From Ifrita kowaldi (taxonomy: Eukaryota; Chordata; Aves; Passeriformes; Cinclosomatidae), in assembly GCA_013398055.1 (NCBI GenBank), contig VZRS01006711.1, forward strand, positions 192,323-256,322: a stretch of 64,000 nucleotides of DNA. Direction: 5' to 3'. This document shows positions 25,293 to 36,196 of this stretch, piece by piece. The first letter of the stretch is position 1; each line of letters starts with the position of its first letter. The notes beneath the pieces are model-generated. The model did not search any database and had not been told where the DNA came from. It saw only the letters and a program-made list of their open reading frames with translations. A program made the position numbers and the translations under genes.

Positions 25293-27055
25293 AGAACACT
25301 CGCACATCCACACGGATAACTTGCAGATTGTCTCTCAGAGCAATTTCCTTTTATTGATGCTGAGCTTGTCCTTGCTGGAACAAGGAAGTGAATTTGATCT
25401 AAGGGAATTTATTTCAGCAGTTTATGATGCTGTTTCACGGAGTGTAGACCTCCCACGTCAGAGGATAACAGAGCTCATGTTTCAATGCTCAGAGCTGCCA
25501 CCCCTGCCTCCACCTCTTCTTCCAAGTGACCACTGCACAAACCCTGTGACCAGCCTGACAATAAATAATCGATGATCTTCAGCAAGTGACTGTGCACAGC
25601 AGGGCTGTAGAATTTGGAATAAAATGAACAAATAGAGTAGCAAACACCAGACTTTTTCTGCAATGAAGAACGAGAAAACAAGAGGCTGATCCTTGAACAC
25701 ATTCCTTGTACACACAGCTCCAGCATTACAAACCCAACACAACCCTGCCCAGGCTGACAGCTACAGGCAGGTAGGTGCAGCCTTCCCTTCCAAAGGTCAC
25801 TGTCATCCCAAGGATTCCTCCGTGCCTGCTGTGCTCACCAGCACAGGGAGCAGCTCCTCACTCGCTTTCACCACAGAAAACCTCCTCCAGCTGCTGACTG
25901 TTCGTTTGAAACTGTCAATTTAAAACCTTTCTCTTACCAACTTTAGCTCTAACTGGACCACAGAGACTGTGAGTGTTCCTGGCAATAAAGGAAGATTAAG
26001 GCTGGGAAGGACAAGCAAGTATTGTAAAAATAACAGTTTGTAATTGGGCAACCTCCCATGGTTGGGGAAGAGAAATGAGCAGGTCGGGCAATTGAGAACC
26101 AGGAGAAATGACCTTAAAAAGTTCTGTCTGGGGACAGGCTGCCGATGGTCTCATCAGCATTCAGCTCCACTGCCACAGTCTGGAGGAGGAAACATAATGC
26201 AGAAAATGGAAAGGAGGGAGACAGAGGAGCACTGGGGAGAAAAACATCTTTCTTCATTCAGCCAGGGAGATGGAAACCAGCCGGCCGCAGCCTTTTCCCC
26301 TTTCCCTTCGTCTTTACGAGTCCCCTGGTCTGTGACCCACCCACTAATATGTTTTCAGTATCACATATAATCTTTAAGAAGGCAGATTAGTGACTTCTAA
26401 AGAAAACAGTTGGGAAAAAGAAGCTGTCAGATCTTTCACTGCACATTCCAGTTGTTTCACGCGAACCGAGAGGGGCTTTGGGTGGGATTTTCAACAATCG
26501 AGGTGCTCAGTGATGTTCAGCAAGAGCAGAACACCAATTTACCTTTTATGTCTTTGAAAAAACTCTCCTTTTACTTGTAAGCTGTTCAAGACAGATTGTG
26601 CTTTCTGAGGTGTTTATACAGCTCCTTCGGCGTCTGGGTGTTACAGCAACATAAAGTGATATTGAGAATTGGTTATTTGCTGTCATCCAGCTTTTCCATC
26701 AACTTTTTACAGCTTTTTATAATGAGAAAAGATGGGGGGAGGTGGAAGGCCAATTTTGGAAATGTACACACAGACACAGTTTTCATATGTGTTTCCAGGT
26801 TATCACTGAGAAACTAACAGCCTCCAGAATTTGTTTTCTTCAGGATTCCATTCTTCAACTGTGATGTTTTAGCCAGGAGACAGAATCCTTGTGATCCCCC
26901 TTCCACACACAGAGCAACACACATCCCTCCACAGAGACTCAGGTGTCATTAGGATCTCTAAGGTACCACCTCCAGTTTCCAGTCTCCATTACCTCATTAA
27001 GGTGAGTTATAATTAGACAATGATATGAATATTGGAGGCTAGACTAGGTGAACTT
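25293..27055. other. Unique non-coding DNA
   Basis: The open frame that starts in the CR1 copy continues for about 90 codons here (to 25575). It reads somewhat like protein, but I recognise no family. A pyrimidine-rich 'gccccgcag' just before 25293 could resemble a splice acceptor, but it sits at the CR1 edge. Nothing else is recognised. Confidence 0.5.
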
Positions 27056-27238
27056 TCAAGGTTCCATCCCTGGAAGTGTCCAAGGCCAGGCTGGACAGAG
27101 CTTGGAGCAATCTGGGATAGTGGAAGATGTTTCTGGGGAGTGGAACAGGCTGGGATTTAAGGTCCCTTCCTACCCAACCCATTCTGGGATTCTCTGATTC
27201 TTCCAACTGAAACCATTCTGGGATTCTATGATTCTATA
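27056..27238 (+). mobile_element. CR1 LINE 3' end with terminal repeats (plus)
   Basis: The plus strand has 'ttccatccctggaagtgtcc', 'ggccaggctggacagagctt', 'gggatagtggaagatgt' and 'taaggtcccttcc', ending in two rounds of 'cattctgggattct' and finally ATTCTATGATTCTAT. This is the canonical CR1 3' terminus, so the right edge at about 27238 is a true element end. The terminal block is partly duplicated (27181-27205 and 27212-27238). Confidence 0.95.
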
Positions 27239-28628
27239 CAAATAAAGATCCAAGACAAAACCTCCTCCTAATTTCCATTTTTTATTGTTCAAGGGGTAAA
27301 TACCAACAGAAACACCGGCAGTGCTTCTTGCCTTCAAATCCATTCATGTTCTGGCCAGAGTTTTGATTCAAACTTTCAGATAAAAACTGCTGCTGAGCCC
27401 CTCACACCGAGTTATTCACACCCCAAGGTTCATTCCCCACACTGCTGCTCCAATGACATTAAAAAAATGATTAATTTTCAGCAGAGATCAGCACTCTAAA
27501 AAAACGCTATCCCCAGATGAAATAAAAATGCAAAAAGCCAGACTGAAATATTCCTACCAGGCAGGTTCCCTTCTCCTCTGCTCAGGTCAAAGACGAAGGC
27601 AAGCTGTGGGAGGTAAACCCATATCTGCTGTGCCATATGTCACCCCATCGTGTCCTCAGACCACTTATCTCTTTCAAATGTCATTAAAACTGACTGTATT
27701 AGAACATATCTGAACATCACAGCATCTGCCTGTGCTCCTGACCCGTGATATTCAGGGCTGCAAGACTTCCACTACTCTGCTCCAAAAGTGCTCAGTCCTG
27801 GGAGGTGACAACAGCCCTCAGCTCTCAGCAATGAAGGAGATGCTCAGGGATTCATAAAATCTAAATAAAAAGTTACACATTTCGCTCCAGATGCTGCACG
27901 AGCCCCTCCCACGCCACTCATCCAACGCCTCCCTGCAGCTAACTCAGATGTATGACTTGTTATTACCATTACTGCACTGGTTTCATATTAATAAACAACA
28001 ATTACATGAGGCATTCACTCCCAGCACACTGACTAGTCCTGTGTTTAATTTTTCAGAAGGATTTCAACCAAGTTTATGGCTGAAATTGGTGCAAAATCTA
28101 AAGAGAAACAGCTGGGCTATTTTCCTGTGGAAAACAGCATGAAATGGATGCTGGATTTGTTACATCCTAAACCATCTGGACTTCACCTATTCTGCCCTCC
28201 GTGACAGTCCTGCCATGGAGGGCACTTAGTTCACAGTACCAAGATTTTCCTGGCATTTTCACTGCAAACTCATTCTTTCTTTTTTTTTTTCTCCTTTCAC
28301 CCACAGCACACCATTTTTCTGGGAATCTGGTCAAGGTATAAGAGGCATAAGATCTCCAGGTCTTTACAAAAATGCAAGGAAATCCATATGATCATTCTTA
28401 TATTGATTCATTGACCCTTCAAGTGTTTATTTTCACATAGGGATTTTTCAGGAAGGACCAACAACCACATGACCAGATCAGCTCTGGCACTTAAGACACA
28501 CCAGCACCTGGAGTGTTCACAAAGTATTTAACAAAAAAGGTTAATTGTGTAATGTTAGATTTAAGAGATCTGAACTAAACTCCAAAGGAGGACTGCCATG
28601 CAGATGTGCTCAGTTCCCAGCAGGCTTT
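27239..28628. other. Unique non-coding DNA
   Basis: No gene is recognised. A T-rich run lies near 28281-28291. The stretch ends at the first copy of the dispersed repeat at 28629. Confidence 0.6.
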
Positions 28629-28885
28629 TGTGATGGCACAAAATGACACCAGGATGGCCATTTCTAGGTACAAAGCCAGAAAAATTAGAAGTAAGCCGGG
28701 GGGTTTTGGATCTAGAAAGGAAGGGAAAAGACCCCACAAAGGACTATAAAAGCACCCAGAAAACTTCCAGGGGGGCTTGGTGACAGCTGAGAGAGCGCCA
28801 AGCCAGGGGAACAACATTGTGAGGTTCCTGATCTTACTCAAAGCTTTATTGGGGCTCTGGACCTTCCAGTTTCACTCCGAAAATC
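28629..28885 (+). repeat. Unclassified LTR-like repeat, copy A
   Basis: This 257-bp segment, starting at 'tgtgatggcacaaaatgac', recurs at 30944-31191. Comparison by eye shows four or so substitutions and one 9-bp indel ('cgccaagcc' present only here), about 98 percent identity. It carries a TATA-box-like 'ggactataaaagc' near 28743. It lacks an AATAAA on the plus strand, and I see no clear target duplication. It could be part of an LTR or another recently mobile element. The orientation given is a guess from the TATA-like motif. Confidence 0.75.
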
Positions 28886-29069
28886 TCATCTACCCCACGG
28901 AAATTTGTGTAGAGGGGCTGGGATTCTCATCTCCAGGAAGACAGAGTTTTGCCCTAGAAGTGGTTTTGCTGCTGTGTGTCTGCTCTGGCCCTGCATTAGA
29001 GACGTGCACATCTCAATTACGTGTCTGCTGCAGAGACTTTCCCAGGGAGAGAGCAAAGGCTGGCTGAAC
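28886..29069. other. Short unique segment between repeat and CpG island
   Basis: No primer-binding site or retroviral-like internal sequence follows the left repeat copy. This argues against copies A and B being the two LTRs of one provirus. Confidence 0.5.
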
Positions 29070-29525
29070 ATCGCAGCTCACCGCGATCCCGCACGCGGGC
29101 CTTGCGACACGCGCTGAATGATCCACAAGCCCTCAGCTCCGCACAGAGAAACGCCCTTCATTAAACACACATCCTGCTGGATTATCACTGCTCCAATAAA
29201 TAATCCTCCTTGCACCTACTGCTCACTTCAAAAGAACCCGGATGCGGGCAATTGTCCGAGGAGGACAAAGCGCGGCCTCGTTCTCCGCGGCGCCTCGCTG
29301 GCCCCGAGGCCTCGTACGCAGCTCGGAGCTCTTTGCTCGCCCACCTCCCGCGGGCAGAGATAATGGCCCTGCTCCTCTTCCTCAGACAGCCTCTCCCCAA
29401 GGTTTCCCTCAGCACAGCCACAGGGACCTGCTGCGGAATGGAAGCAGAAGGAAACAATCCAGCCGCTCCACTCCCGGCCTTCTCCCGGCCCCTCCGGAGG
29501 CCGCGGCCACCAAACGCCCACGAGT
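29070..29525. promoter_or_regulatory. CpG island (candidate promoter, orphan)
   Basis: I count about 37 CpG dinucleotides in roughly 455 bp that is about 60 percent GC, close to the number expected without CpG loss. The rest of the window is strongly CpG-depleted. CpGs concentrate at 29071-29155, 29235-29360 and 29445-29525. Unmethylated islands of this kind usually mark promoters. No TATA box or coding start can be assigned, and open frames of 97-121 codons on both strands are expected from the GC content. It may be a first exon or promoter of a gene or lncRNA whose other exons lie elsewhere, an alternative promoter, or an orphan island. Direction is undecided. Confidence 0.7.
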
Positions 29526-30605
29526 GATTTTCTGGAAGCACATGGAGAGTGCTCTCAGTCAGATGGGACTACCCAGAGACTTACTCGTGTTTTACAGCGA
29601 GATGTAGGAGGGAAAAATAGTTTTATTCTAAGCTATCCAGTTGCTTTTGGTTGGAAACACAACTACGTCGCTGCAGAATTGGAGTTTTTCCTGATTTTCT
29701 ATGTTTTGCCCACAAAAATATTTTTACGAACCAAGAAAAAGACTTTGCTTTTAGTATTTTAATGTTTTCAGCTCTACGTGCGATGGGTTAAGTGGGTATT
29801 CCTAAGGTCTCTCCCTCTGCTCCTGAAAACCTCGAAAACACCCCATTAGATTTTGGAAGAGCCCTAAGCTCAAGTGGCTGGGGAAGCAAAACACTGTTTA
29901 AATTTAAAAAATGATCAGGTTGCCAAGTATGGAAAAAAAATCAATTGCTGAAGTTCAAATATGAAAACATTATGGTATGAAAGGAAGTTTCTTACTACCA
30001 ATCTCTGCTTCAATTACATCAAAACATTAATTCAGGCTGAATTTTCAGCCAGTGCAAAGAAGTAGGAAAAAAACCCCCAAACCCACAAGGCCAGATTCAG
30101 TTCTTCACTGCCATGAGGTCTGCAGCCAGGATTCACCCAGGCTCATTTCATCACAACATGATTCAAAACATTTTCCATCGACACAGGAGAGTTTGTCCAG
30201 AAGCCTAGTAAGCAATATATGAAGTACAACCTACGTTAGTTTTAACTTCAGACCAGACTAATAAAAAGTCCATCCTAAGTTTATTGGCATCATCTTATCC
30301 CCGCCAAAAACACACAGTAGGCACTTGATAACAAAACTCTCACCAGTGACCTTCCTAAATCCAGCCAGAAGAGCCTCCATTTCATTAGGATTCCTATTAA
30401 GGCAATAGAGGCCAGCTGTAAATTACTGGTTATTACCAAATTAAATGGTACAGAACGGATTGTTTCTGGGAGCTCTACTCCACTGCTCAAGCTCCCTCCC
30501 CTCCTTGTCAGGCCAGGCTGGAGGGGATTGATCACCCAGCACTGCAATAATTAATCTGTTGTGGTGTTACCCAGCTTGAGAGCTCAAATACGGAATTAAG
30601 AACAA
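29526..30605. other. Unique non-coding DNA
   Basis: AT-rich sequence follows the CpG island. No gene or splice-supported exon is recognised. Confidence 0.6.
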
Positions 30606-30750
30606 ATATATTTTTACATACATATATAAATATATATATAGCATATATATATATTTAAAAAGATACACTACATCTTATATATTAAATAAAACATAAAAAT
30701 ATCTAAAATAGAGTATTTTTGTATAAAAATATATTTAAATATCTATATTT
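30606..30750. repeat. AT-rich low-complexity (TA)n-type tract
   Basis: About 145 bp of almost pure A/T, with several (AT)n runs and repeats of 'aaaatat'. The tract is probably unstable in length and can form unpaired or cruciform structures. It lies about 200 bp left of repeat copy B. Confidence 0.9.
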
Positions 30751-30943
30751 TTTGCTATATACCCTGCTATGCTGGTATTCATTGGTGCCAATTGTTCTGG
30801 GCATCTTCCCATCAGAGGAGCTTGAATAGGTTTGGAAAAATAAAACTGAGATCAAGGCATTGCTGCTCTCTGCTGAGGATGCTGGAGCTCATCTGGGATG
30901 TGGGAATTTCCACATCAAAACAGGGACCACCAGCCCAGGAAGC

Positions 30944-31191
30944 TGTGATGGCACAAAATGACACCAGGATGGCCATTTCTAGGTACAAAGCCAGAAAGAT
31001 TAGAAGTAAGCTGGGGGGTTTTGGATCTAGAAAGGAAGGGAAAAGACCCCACAAAGGACTATAAAAGCACCCAGAAAACTTCCAGGGGGGCTTGGTGACA
31101 GCTGAGAGAGAGGGGAACAACATTGTGAGGTTCCTGATCTTACTCAAAGCTTTACTGGGGCTCTGGACCTTCCAGTTTCACTCTGAAAATC
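30944..31191 (+). repeat. Unclassified LTR-like repeat, copy B
   Basis: This 248-bp copy matches 28629-28885 from 'tgtgatggcacaaaatgac' to 'tctgaaaat'. Two of the substitutions are C-to-T changes at CpG sites of copy A (near 28697 and 28879), as expected after methylation decay. Copy B lacks 9 bp that copy A has. Both copies are in the same orientation, 2058 bp apart. Flanking DNA beyond the shared block is unrelated. Confidence 0.75.
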
Positions 31192-31600
31192 ATCCCAATA
31201 CCTTCTTTAGTTAATCCCATTTGGCTGTGTGATACCCCCAAATCACACTGCATTGCTTTTGTGGTCTGCAAGCTCTCTACTGTGGGTCAAGGCCACATGC
31301 AAGGAAAAAGGGGAAACCATTCTCATCTCATTAAGGATTCCAAGAACTTCCCATTCATCAAATAAAAATAATAAACCCCCCCACAATCCTGGGAAGTAAG
31401 ACATGACTTCACACAGAGAGCAGGTTTCAGGAGGGGCCATAGATATTCGAATATTTTTATATGGTAGCATTAGTTCCCTGGCTGACTTTTCCCTTCAGAC
31501 ACATCTTCTCTTTTATCTTACCTTGGTCCTTTATCATACTATAAAGATTAATTTTGAATTTCTGCTGATTGTATGATCGTGGACTTCACGAACAAAAACC
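31192..31600. other. Unique non-coding DNA
   Basis: No gene is recognised. This is the approach to the LINE endonuclease relic; the upstream part of that domain cannot be read with confidence. Confidence 0.5.
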
Positions 31601-31800
31601 TCTTTTATGGGAGACATTAATATTCACCGTGACAACCCTGAACTTCCACCTGCAGAAAGGTTTCATAATTTTCTAAAACCTCTTGATTTTGTCACAATGA
31701 CTTGTATTCAGCCTAACTTTTCTCCTTGTCTTGGGCTACGTCATTTACCTTGAGCCTCATCTGGGTAATAAGGTTGAGTCAAGTCCCTCATTCACCTTGT
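31601..31800 (+). mobile_element. Relic of a LINE AP-endonuclease domain
   Basis: A frame open from 31601 to a TGA at 31751 contains MGDINIHRDNP. This matches the GDFN-(I/V)-H motif of apurinic/apyrimidinic-type endonucleases in CR1/L2/Rex-type LINEs, where the D and N are catalytic. It is followed by a hydrophobic FHNFLKPLDFV segment in the place where such proteins have a leucine-rich stretch. After the stop, the plus-one frame gives LGYVIYL, where a (G)HTLDL-like motif would be expected, suggesting a frameshift. The copy is clearly dead and old. It is not the CR1 3' end type seen elsewhere in the window, because it comes from the 5' half of a LINE coding region. Confidence 0.55.
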
Positions 31801-33692
31801 CACTAATTGCAATTTCTCTCCCTATTTTTCATAACATGTAACTTTTGTGCAGAGCAGAACCTCGGGAGAGAAGTGGTGTGAAAGCTCTGTCCATGCTGCC
31901 CCATGCCTTTCATTCAAAGAAAGCATCTTCAGAAGTGGAAAAGGTGAGCTAGGAGTGTGTCATTCCAGGTTTTGCCAGTCTGGGATTTTACCCTCCTTCT
32001 AGGGATGGCCAGGAACTCCTCTGGGCCATCAAACAGGGGAAAGCTCAGCTCCGAACATGAATCAAGCAGCAGCTGCCTTTGAAGTCTGACTCCTTTTGCC
32101 AGACCAGGCAGAGCTTCAAACTGAAGCTCCTTTGCCCAAACACCCGGGGGCAGGTAACCCCCACCTCCAGAGAGGGCTCCTCACAGCAGGAACCCGAGGT
32201 TCAAAAAAACTCAGTGAAGAGTTTCTCCAATTAAAATGTCCCACTTAAACAGGTCATAAGCTTTTGAAGGGAGATGAAAAGCAGATGGGAATACATGTCA
32301 TTGACAGCTCTCCTCCAGTGGAGTCAGAAAATGATATTTCTTTCTTGAGCTGAAATAATTTGTTGGTAAAGATTAGGAAAAAAAACCAAACCTATTTGGG
32401 CTTGGAGGGAAGAAACTGGCACAAGACCAGCAGCGTTCTGTATTTAGGGACATCAGCTTAAAAATGGATTTGTTTGGCTGGCCTGGACCTGCAGTGCCAG
32501 ATCCAGAGTGGGATGAGGACGTGCTGCCCGCAGAGATCCAGGGGTGCCCCCAGCCAGGCCACGGCGTGGGATGGGAGCACACATCCCCAGGATGCTGTGC
32601 CTCATCCAGCTGCTCTTCCCAGACTGCCCCAAAGGGTGCTTCTGATGATGGCACAATGCTTCACCAGGGACCAAATCCACTTTCTCTCCAAGCCCTGTTT
32701 TCCCTGCGTGCCTCTCCCGGGCACTGAGCAGGGATAGAATTCCACTCAGCTGCTCCCAGGATGACAAATCACCCTCTGAACGTCAAGTCTCTGCTGATTT
32801 AGCACTGATAAAAAGGCTTTGAACCACAGTCTAAATATTTTGTTCCTTAAAATATTTAATAATCTGCTCATTTCTTATTCTGTCCTGATCAAGAGATTCC
32901 AGCAAGTCTCACAGTAAATTTCAGGAGTGGAGCTGCTCGCATTGGGCACAGCCAACTTCCAACTTCCAGCTCCAGTGCCTTTGATCTCCTTTTTCTCTAC
33001 TGCCATTGGCAACACTGGCTTTTCTCCCCCCAACCCTCATCTATGCCCTGGGTGAGTATTGATGAGGATAAGAGGATTATTCCCCAGCTGCATCCCCCCA
33101 CCTGCTCTTCCAACACTTGGCTTTCAGGGCTTTGAATGCTTTGTGCACATACCTTGGGCTCAGTTATTACCAACACTGATAATCTGCTTCCTCAAGGCTT
33201 GTTTCTGTCTTATTTGAAGACAGCTGTAATTAATAATCTCCTTTTAAGGGCCTAATTTCTTTTTAGTTAAAGCCAACTTTCATCTCATTACTAATCTTCC
33301 TTTTATTTTAAAGTCAACTTTCATCTCATTACTAATCTCTCTTTTATTTCAAAGGAGGCTCTAAAGTTAGAGACTGAGCAGACATCTGTAGAAAATAATG
33401 ACATCTGTGAAAATATTTAATTGCAATTTTTATACGAAAAGTTTTAGTCTGACTTCCAAATAACTACAGATCTATTCTGATATTAATGTTCAGTAGACCC
33501 TTCATCCCTCCTCACCATTTCTCTGTGCTCGCTGACAAAAAAGCCTCTATATTGTAGAGCTGAAAGATTTTTTTTCAGATCTTTTTGCCATTTTACTTCA
33601 CTCAGATTTTTATTTTTTTTTTTTGGCCACTTCCCCATACTGGTGACAAGTATTTCTTTCAGTCTGAAATATTTGTGGTATTGGAACAGGAA
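31801..33692. other. Unique non-coding DNA
   Basis: No gene is recognised. A GC-richer part at 32450-32760 has open frames on both strands without motifs. The 41-bp tandem duplication at 33269-33350 is listed separately. Confidence 0.6.
33269..33350. repeat. 41-bp tandem duplication, 2 units
   Basis: Units 33269-33309 and 33310-33350 share 'caactttcatctcattact' and the 'ttttattt' ends, with a few changes. This is a simple local duplication. Confidence 0.88.
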
Positions 33693-34035
33693 CTTCTAAG
33701 GTTGGGAAGGACCTCCAAAGCCATCAAGTCCAAGCTGTGCCTGACCCCCACCTTGTCCCCAGCCCAGAGCTCTGAGTGCCACCTCCAGGAATTCCCTGGG
33801 CACCTCCAGGGATGGGGACTCCAAACCTCCCTGGGCAGTTCCAAGGCCTGAGCACCCTTTCCATGGGGAAATTCCTCCTGATGCCCACCCTGAGCCTGCC
33901 CTGGCCCAGCCTCAGGCCGTTCCCTCTCTTCCTGTCCCTGTTCCCTGGGAGCAGAGCCCGACCCCCCCGGCTGCCCCCTCCTGTCAGGGAGTTGTGCAGA
34001 GCCACAAGGTCCCCCCTGAGCCTCCTTTTGGCAAA
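33693..34035 (-). mobile_element. CR1 LINE fragment (minus), GC-rich subtype
   Basis: The plus strand is the reverse complement of a CR1 copy: 'aaggttgggaaggacctcca', 'catcaagtcc', 'cctccctgggcagttccaag', 'ttcctcctgatgcccaccct', 'gggagcagagcccgac' and 'aaggtcccccctgagcctcc'. It extends further 5' in the element than most copies here (about 340 bp) and differs in subtype from the 'ccatgggcagggacacc' group. Confidence 0.92.
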
Positions 34036-35048
34036 CTAAAATACAATATTTTATATCTTTTTAATATTAAATCCTGGACAGAAATTCAACCCCCCTTTTT
34101 TCCCCTGTTCCACCATCTTGGTGAAGTTTTAGGGTATTTAATAAGGAAGAGACACAACAACCCCCTCTCCCACCCCAACAAATTGCTCCTGTAATTTCTT
34201 ACATTTCAATCTTCTGTAAGATTAAATGTGTCGCATCAAAAATTGTCATTGACCTGAAGCTGACTGGTTATCTGCTACGAAGGTGGTATTTTAATTACCA
34301 AAGCTAATTACCATCTCCATGGAATGCAATTTCCTAACTTCATGCTGTTGTAAAATAGGAAGTGGAAAGTACAAGCGGTGCAAAATCCACAGAAGGTCTA
34401 CACAAAGGCTTCTGTATGACTAATTGGTCTGAAATTTAATCAGTTAAATTTCTGTTTCATGTTCCTTTGATAAGATTATCTTAATTACTTTTTACAGTAT
34501 CTAAGTAGGAAAGATAAAGAAAAAACAATCTGCTGAAGGGGAAAACTAATTCATAAGTCTAAAGGGAGAGAGGAAAATAAGGCGAGGGGGAATACACAGC
34601 TGTTGATTAGGCCACAAAAGCTCCAATCTTGTACTTCCAACACTTGATGTTTCAGAGTAGTCAGGAATGTATGAAAGCCTCAGAAAGCTGAACTGCTACT
34701 CAATCAACTTGCACAATGTTTTCAGTCCTCATCTTCTTTCAAAGGCTCCATATGTAAAGTGGTTATAGACAAATACGACAAAATCAGGGCAGGGATCATA
34801 CGGAACCTCAGCATCAGGGCTGCCCTTGTGAGGTGCTAACACTGCTCTGACATTTTAGGTACTTTATATGGTGGTTTTACAGTCTCTACCATCCAGAGGA
34901 AAAAAATACAGAATTAGAGACACAAAGAGTTAAGATTAAGAGATATTTCCTCTGCAATATCAAAGGTCCAGAGGGACTCAACCTCACCACTGGAGAACTC
35001 AAGGGCACTTTGATTTTTACCTTATCTGGGACTAAACAAAGATTCCTC
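34036..35048. other. Unique non-coding DNA with conserved-element character
   Basis: No gene is recognised. 34200-34500 has paired TAATTACC sites, 'gataagattatcttaatta' and intact CpGs, a composition typical of deeply conserved enhancers. Confidence 0.5.
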
Positions 35049-35335
35049 ACAGACTGGCTTGGGTGGGAGGGATCTCAAAGCCCATCCAGTGCCACCCCTG
35101 CCATGGGCAGGGACACCTCCCACTATTCCCAGGGGGCTCCAAGCCCCATCCAACCCAGCCTTGGGCACTTCCAAGGATCCAGGGGCAGCCACAGCTTCTC
35201 TGGGAATTCCAGCCCCTCGCCACCCTCACAGGGAAGGATTCCAGCCCGATATCCCACCTATCCTGCCCTCTGTCAGTGGGAAGCCATTCCCTGTGTCCTG
35301 TCACTCCAGGCCCCTGTCACACATCCCTCCCTGCC
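35049..35335 (-). mobile_element. CR1 LINE fragment (minus)
   Basis: This is the reverse complement of a CR1 3' region, running from 'ggcttgggtgggagggatct' through 'ccatgggcagggacacc' and 'aaggatccaggggcagcc' to 'agtgggaagccattccctgt' and 'cctgtcactccaggcccct'. Overlapping frames on both strands are artefacts of the repeat. Confidence 0.93.
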
Positions 35336-35909
35336 TTTCCACATGAGTCACGCTAAGCCCAGCACGACACAAGTCATGCTGGGGACATCTTCTCTGCCAA
35401 GAGCCCAAGTCAGCCCCAGAGCAGTCTCAGGAAAATTGTCTTTGGATGTGTCTCAAGAACTCTTTATACATTCAAGATGCCACATCAATTCTCACGCTCC
35501 TGTGACATCCCCCAAAGAGCAGCAGGGAGAAGGCAGCACCACGGAGCCAGGGCAGGGCACCGGGGGGCTGCGTGCCAGGAGAGCCGGGCTGTGCCTCGGA
35601 AGAGCAGAATAACTGGGAATAAAACAACTCCATGTCCCTGCCCCACGGGAGCAGCCAGGCCACGGCTTCGTTTGCACCTCTCACTGCTCATCTCCCTCCT
35701 CTCTGTCATCTCCCTGCTGCATACGGAGGTGACAGACTCGGGCTCCCCGGTGAGAGGGCGAGCTCTCCAAGCACCCATCTCCCAATCCTCCTGATATCCA
35801 CCTGGGAATGAGCAGGCACAGGGAATGGAGCTTCCTCACAGCTGGCAGACCATCACCATCCTCCTCGGCTGAAGCTCTGTGGTACAAACACCACGGATGA
35901 TCCCATTAC
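35336..35909. other. Unique GC-richer non-coding DNA
   Basis: The overlapping frames on both strands at 35472-35887 have no motif. No gene is recognised. Confidence 0.55.
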
Positions 35910-35992
35910 CTGGTCTAGTGGAAGTTGTCCTCACCCACGGGGGTGGAACAAGATGGTCTTTAAGGTCCCTTCCAACCCAAACCATTCTAAGA
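35910..35992 (+). mobile_element. CR1 LINE 3' end fragment (plus)
   Basis: The plus strand reads 'ctggtctagtggaagttgtc', a shortened 'acgggggtggaacaagatgg', then 'aaggtcccttccaaccc' and a worn 'accattctaagat' end. This is the CR1 3' terminus in the sense orientation, about 85 bp long. Confidence 0.92.
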
Positions 35993-36128
35993 TCCAATGG
36001 TTACATCATTCCAGTATTATTTTAGAGGAGATTTGGGATCATTTGCCCCCACCCCACCTCAACAAACTGGTACTTGGACATGGACTAAGCCAGCAGGCAC
36101 TGTGCTCACAGAGAGCTTTAACACATCT

Positions 36129-36196
36129 CTACAGATTCATTCCCTTCTCCACAAAAACCCAGCTACAGATTCACTCCCTCCTCCATAAAAATCCCT
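36129..36196. repeat. 34-bp tandem duplication, 2 units
   Basis: Units 36129-36162 and 36163-36196 both begin 'ctacagattca' and continue 'ctcc..taaaaa/caaaaa'. They are imperfect copies in tandem. Confidence 0.8.

Noticed and set aside
28629..31191. Repeat copies A and B as the two LTRs of one provirus
   Set aside because: The 2058 bp between them show no primer-binding site, no retroviral-like coding sequence, and instead contain a CpG island.
35049..35992. The minus-strand CR1 and the nearby plus-strand CR1 as an inverted-repeat unit
   Set aside because: They are different-length 3' ends of a very common family, 570 bp apart, with no shared breakpoints; independent insertions explain them.
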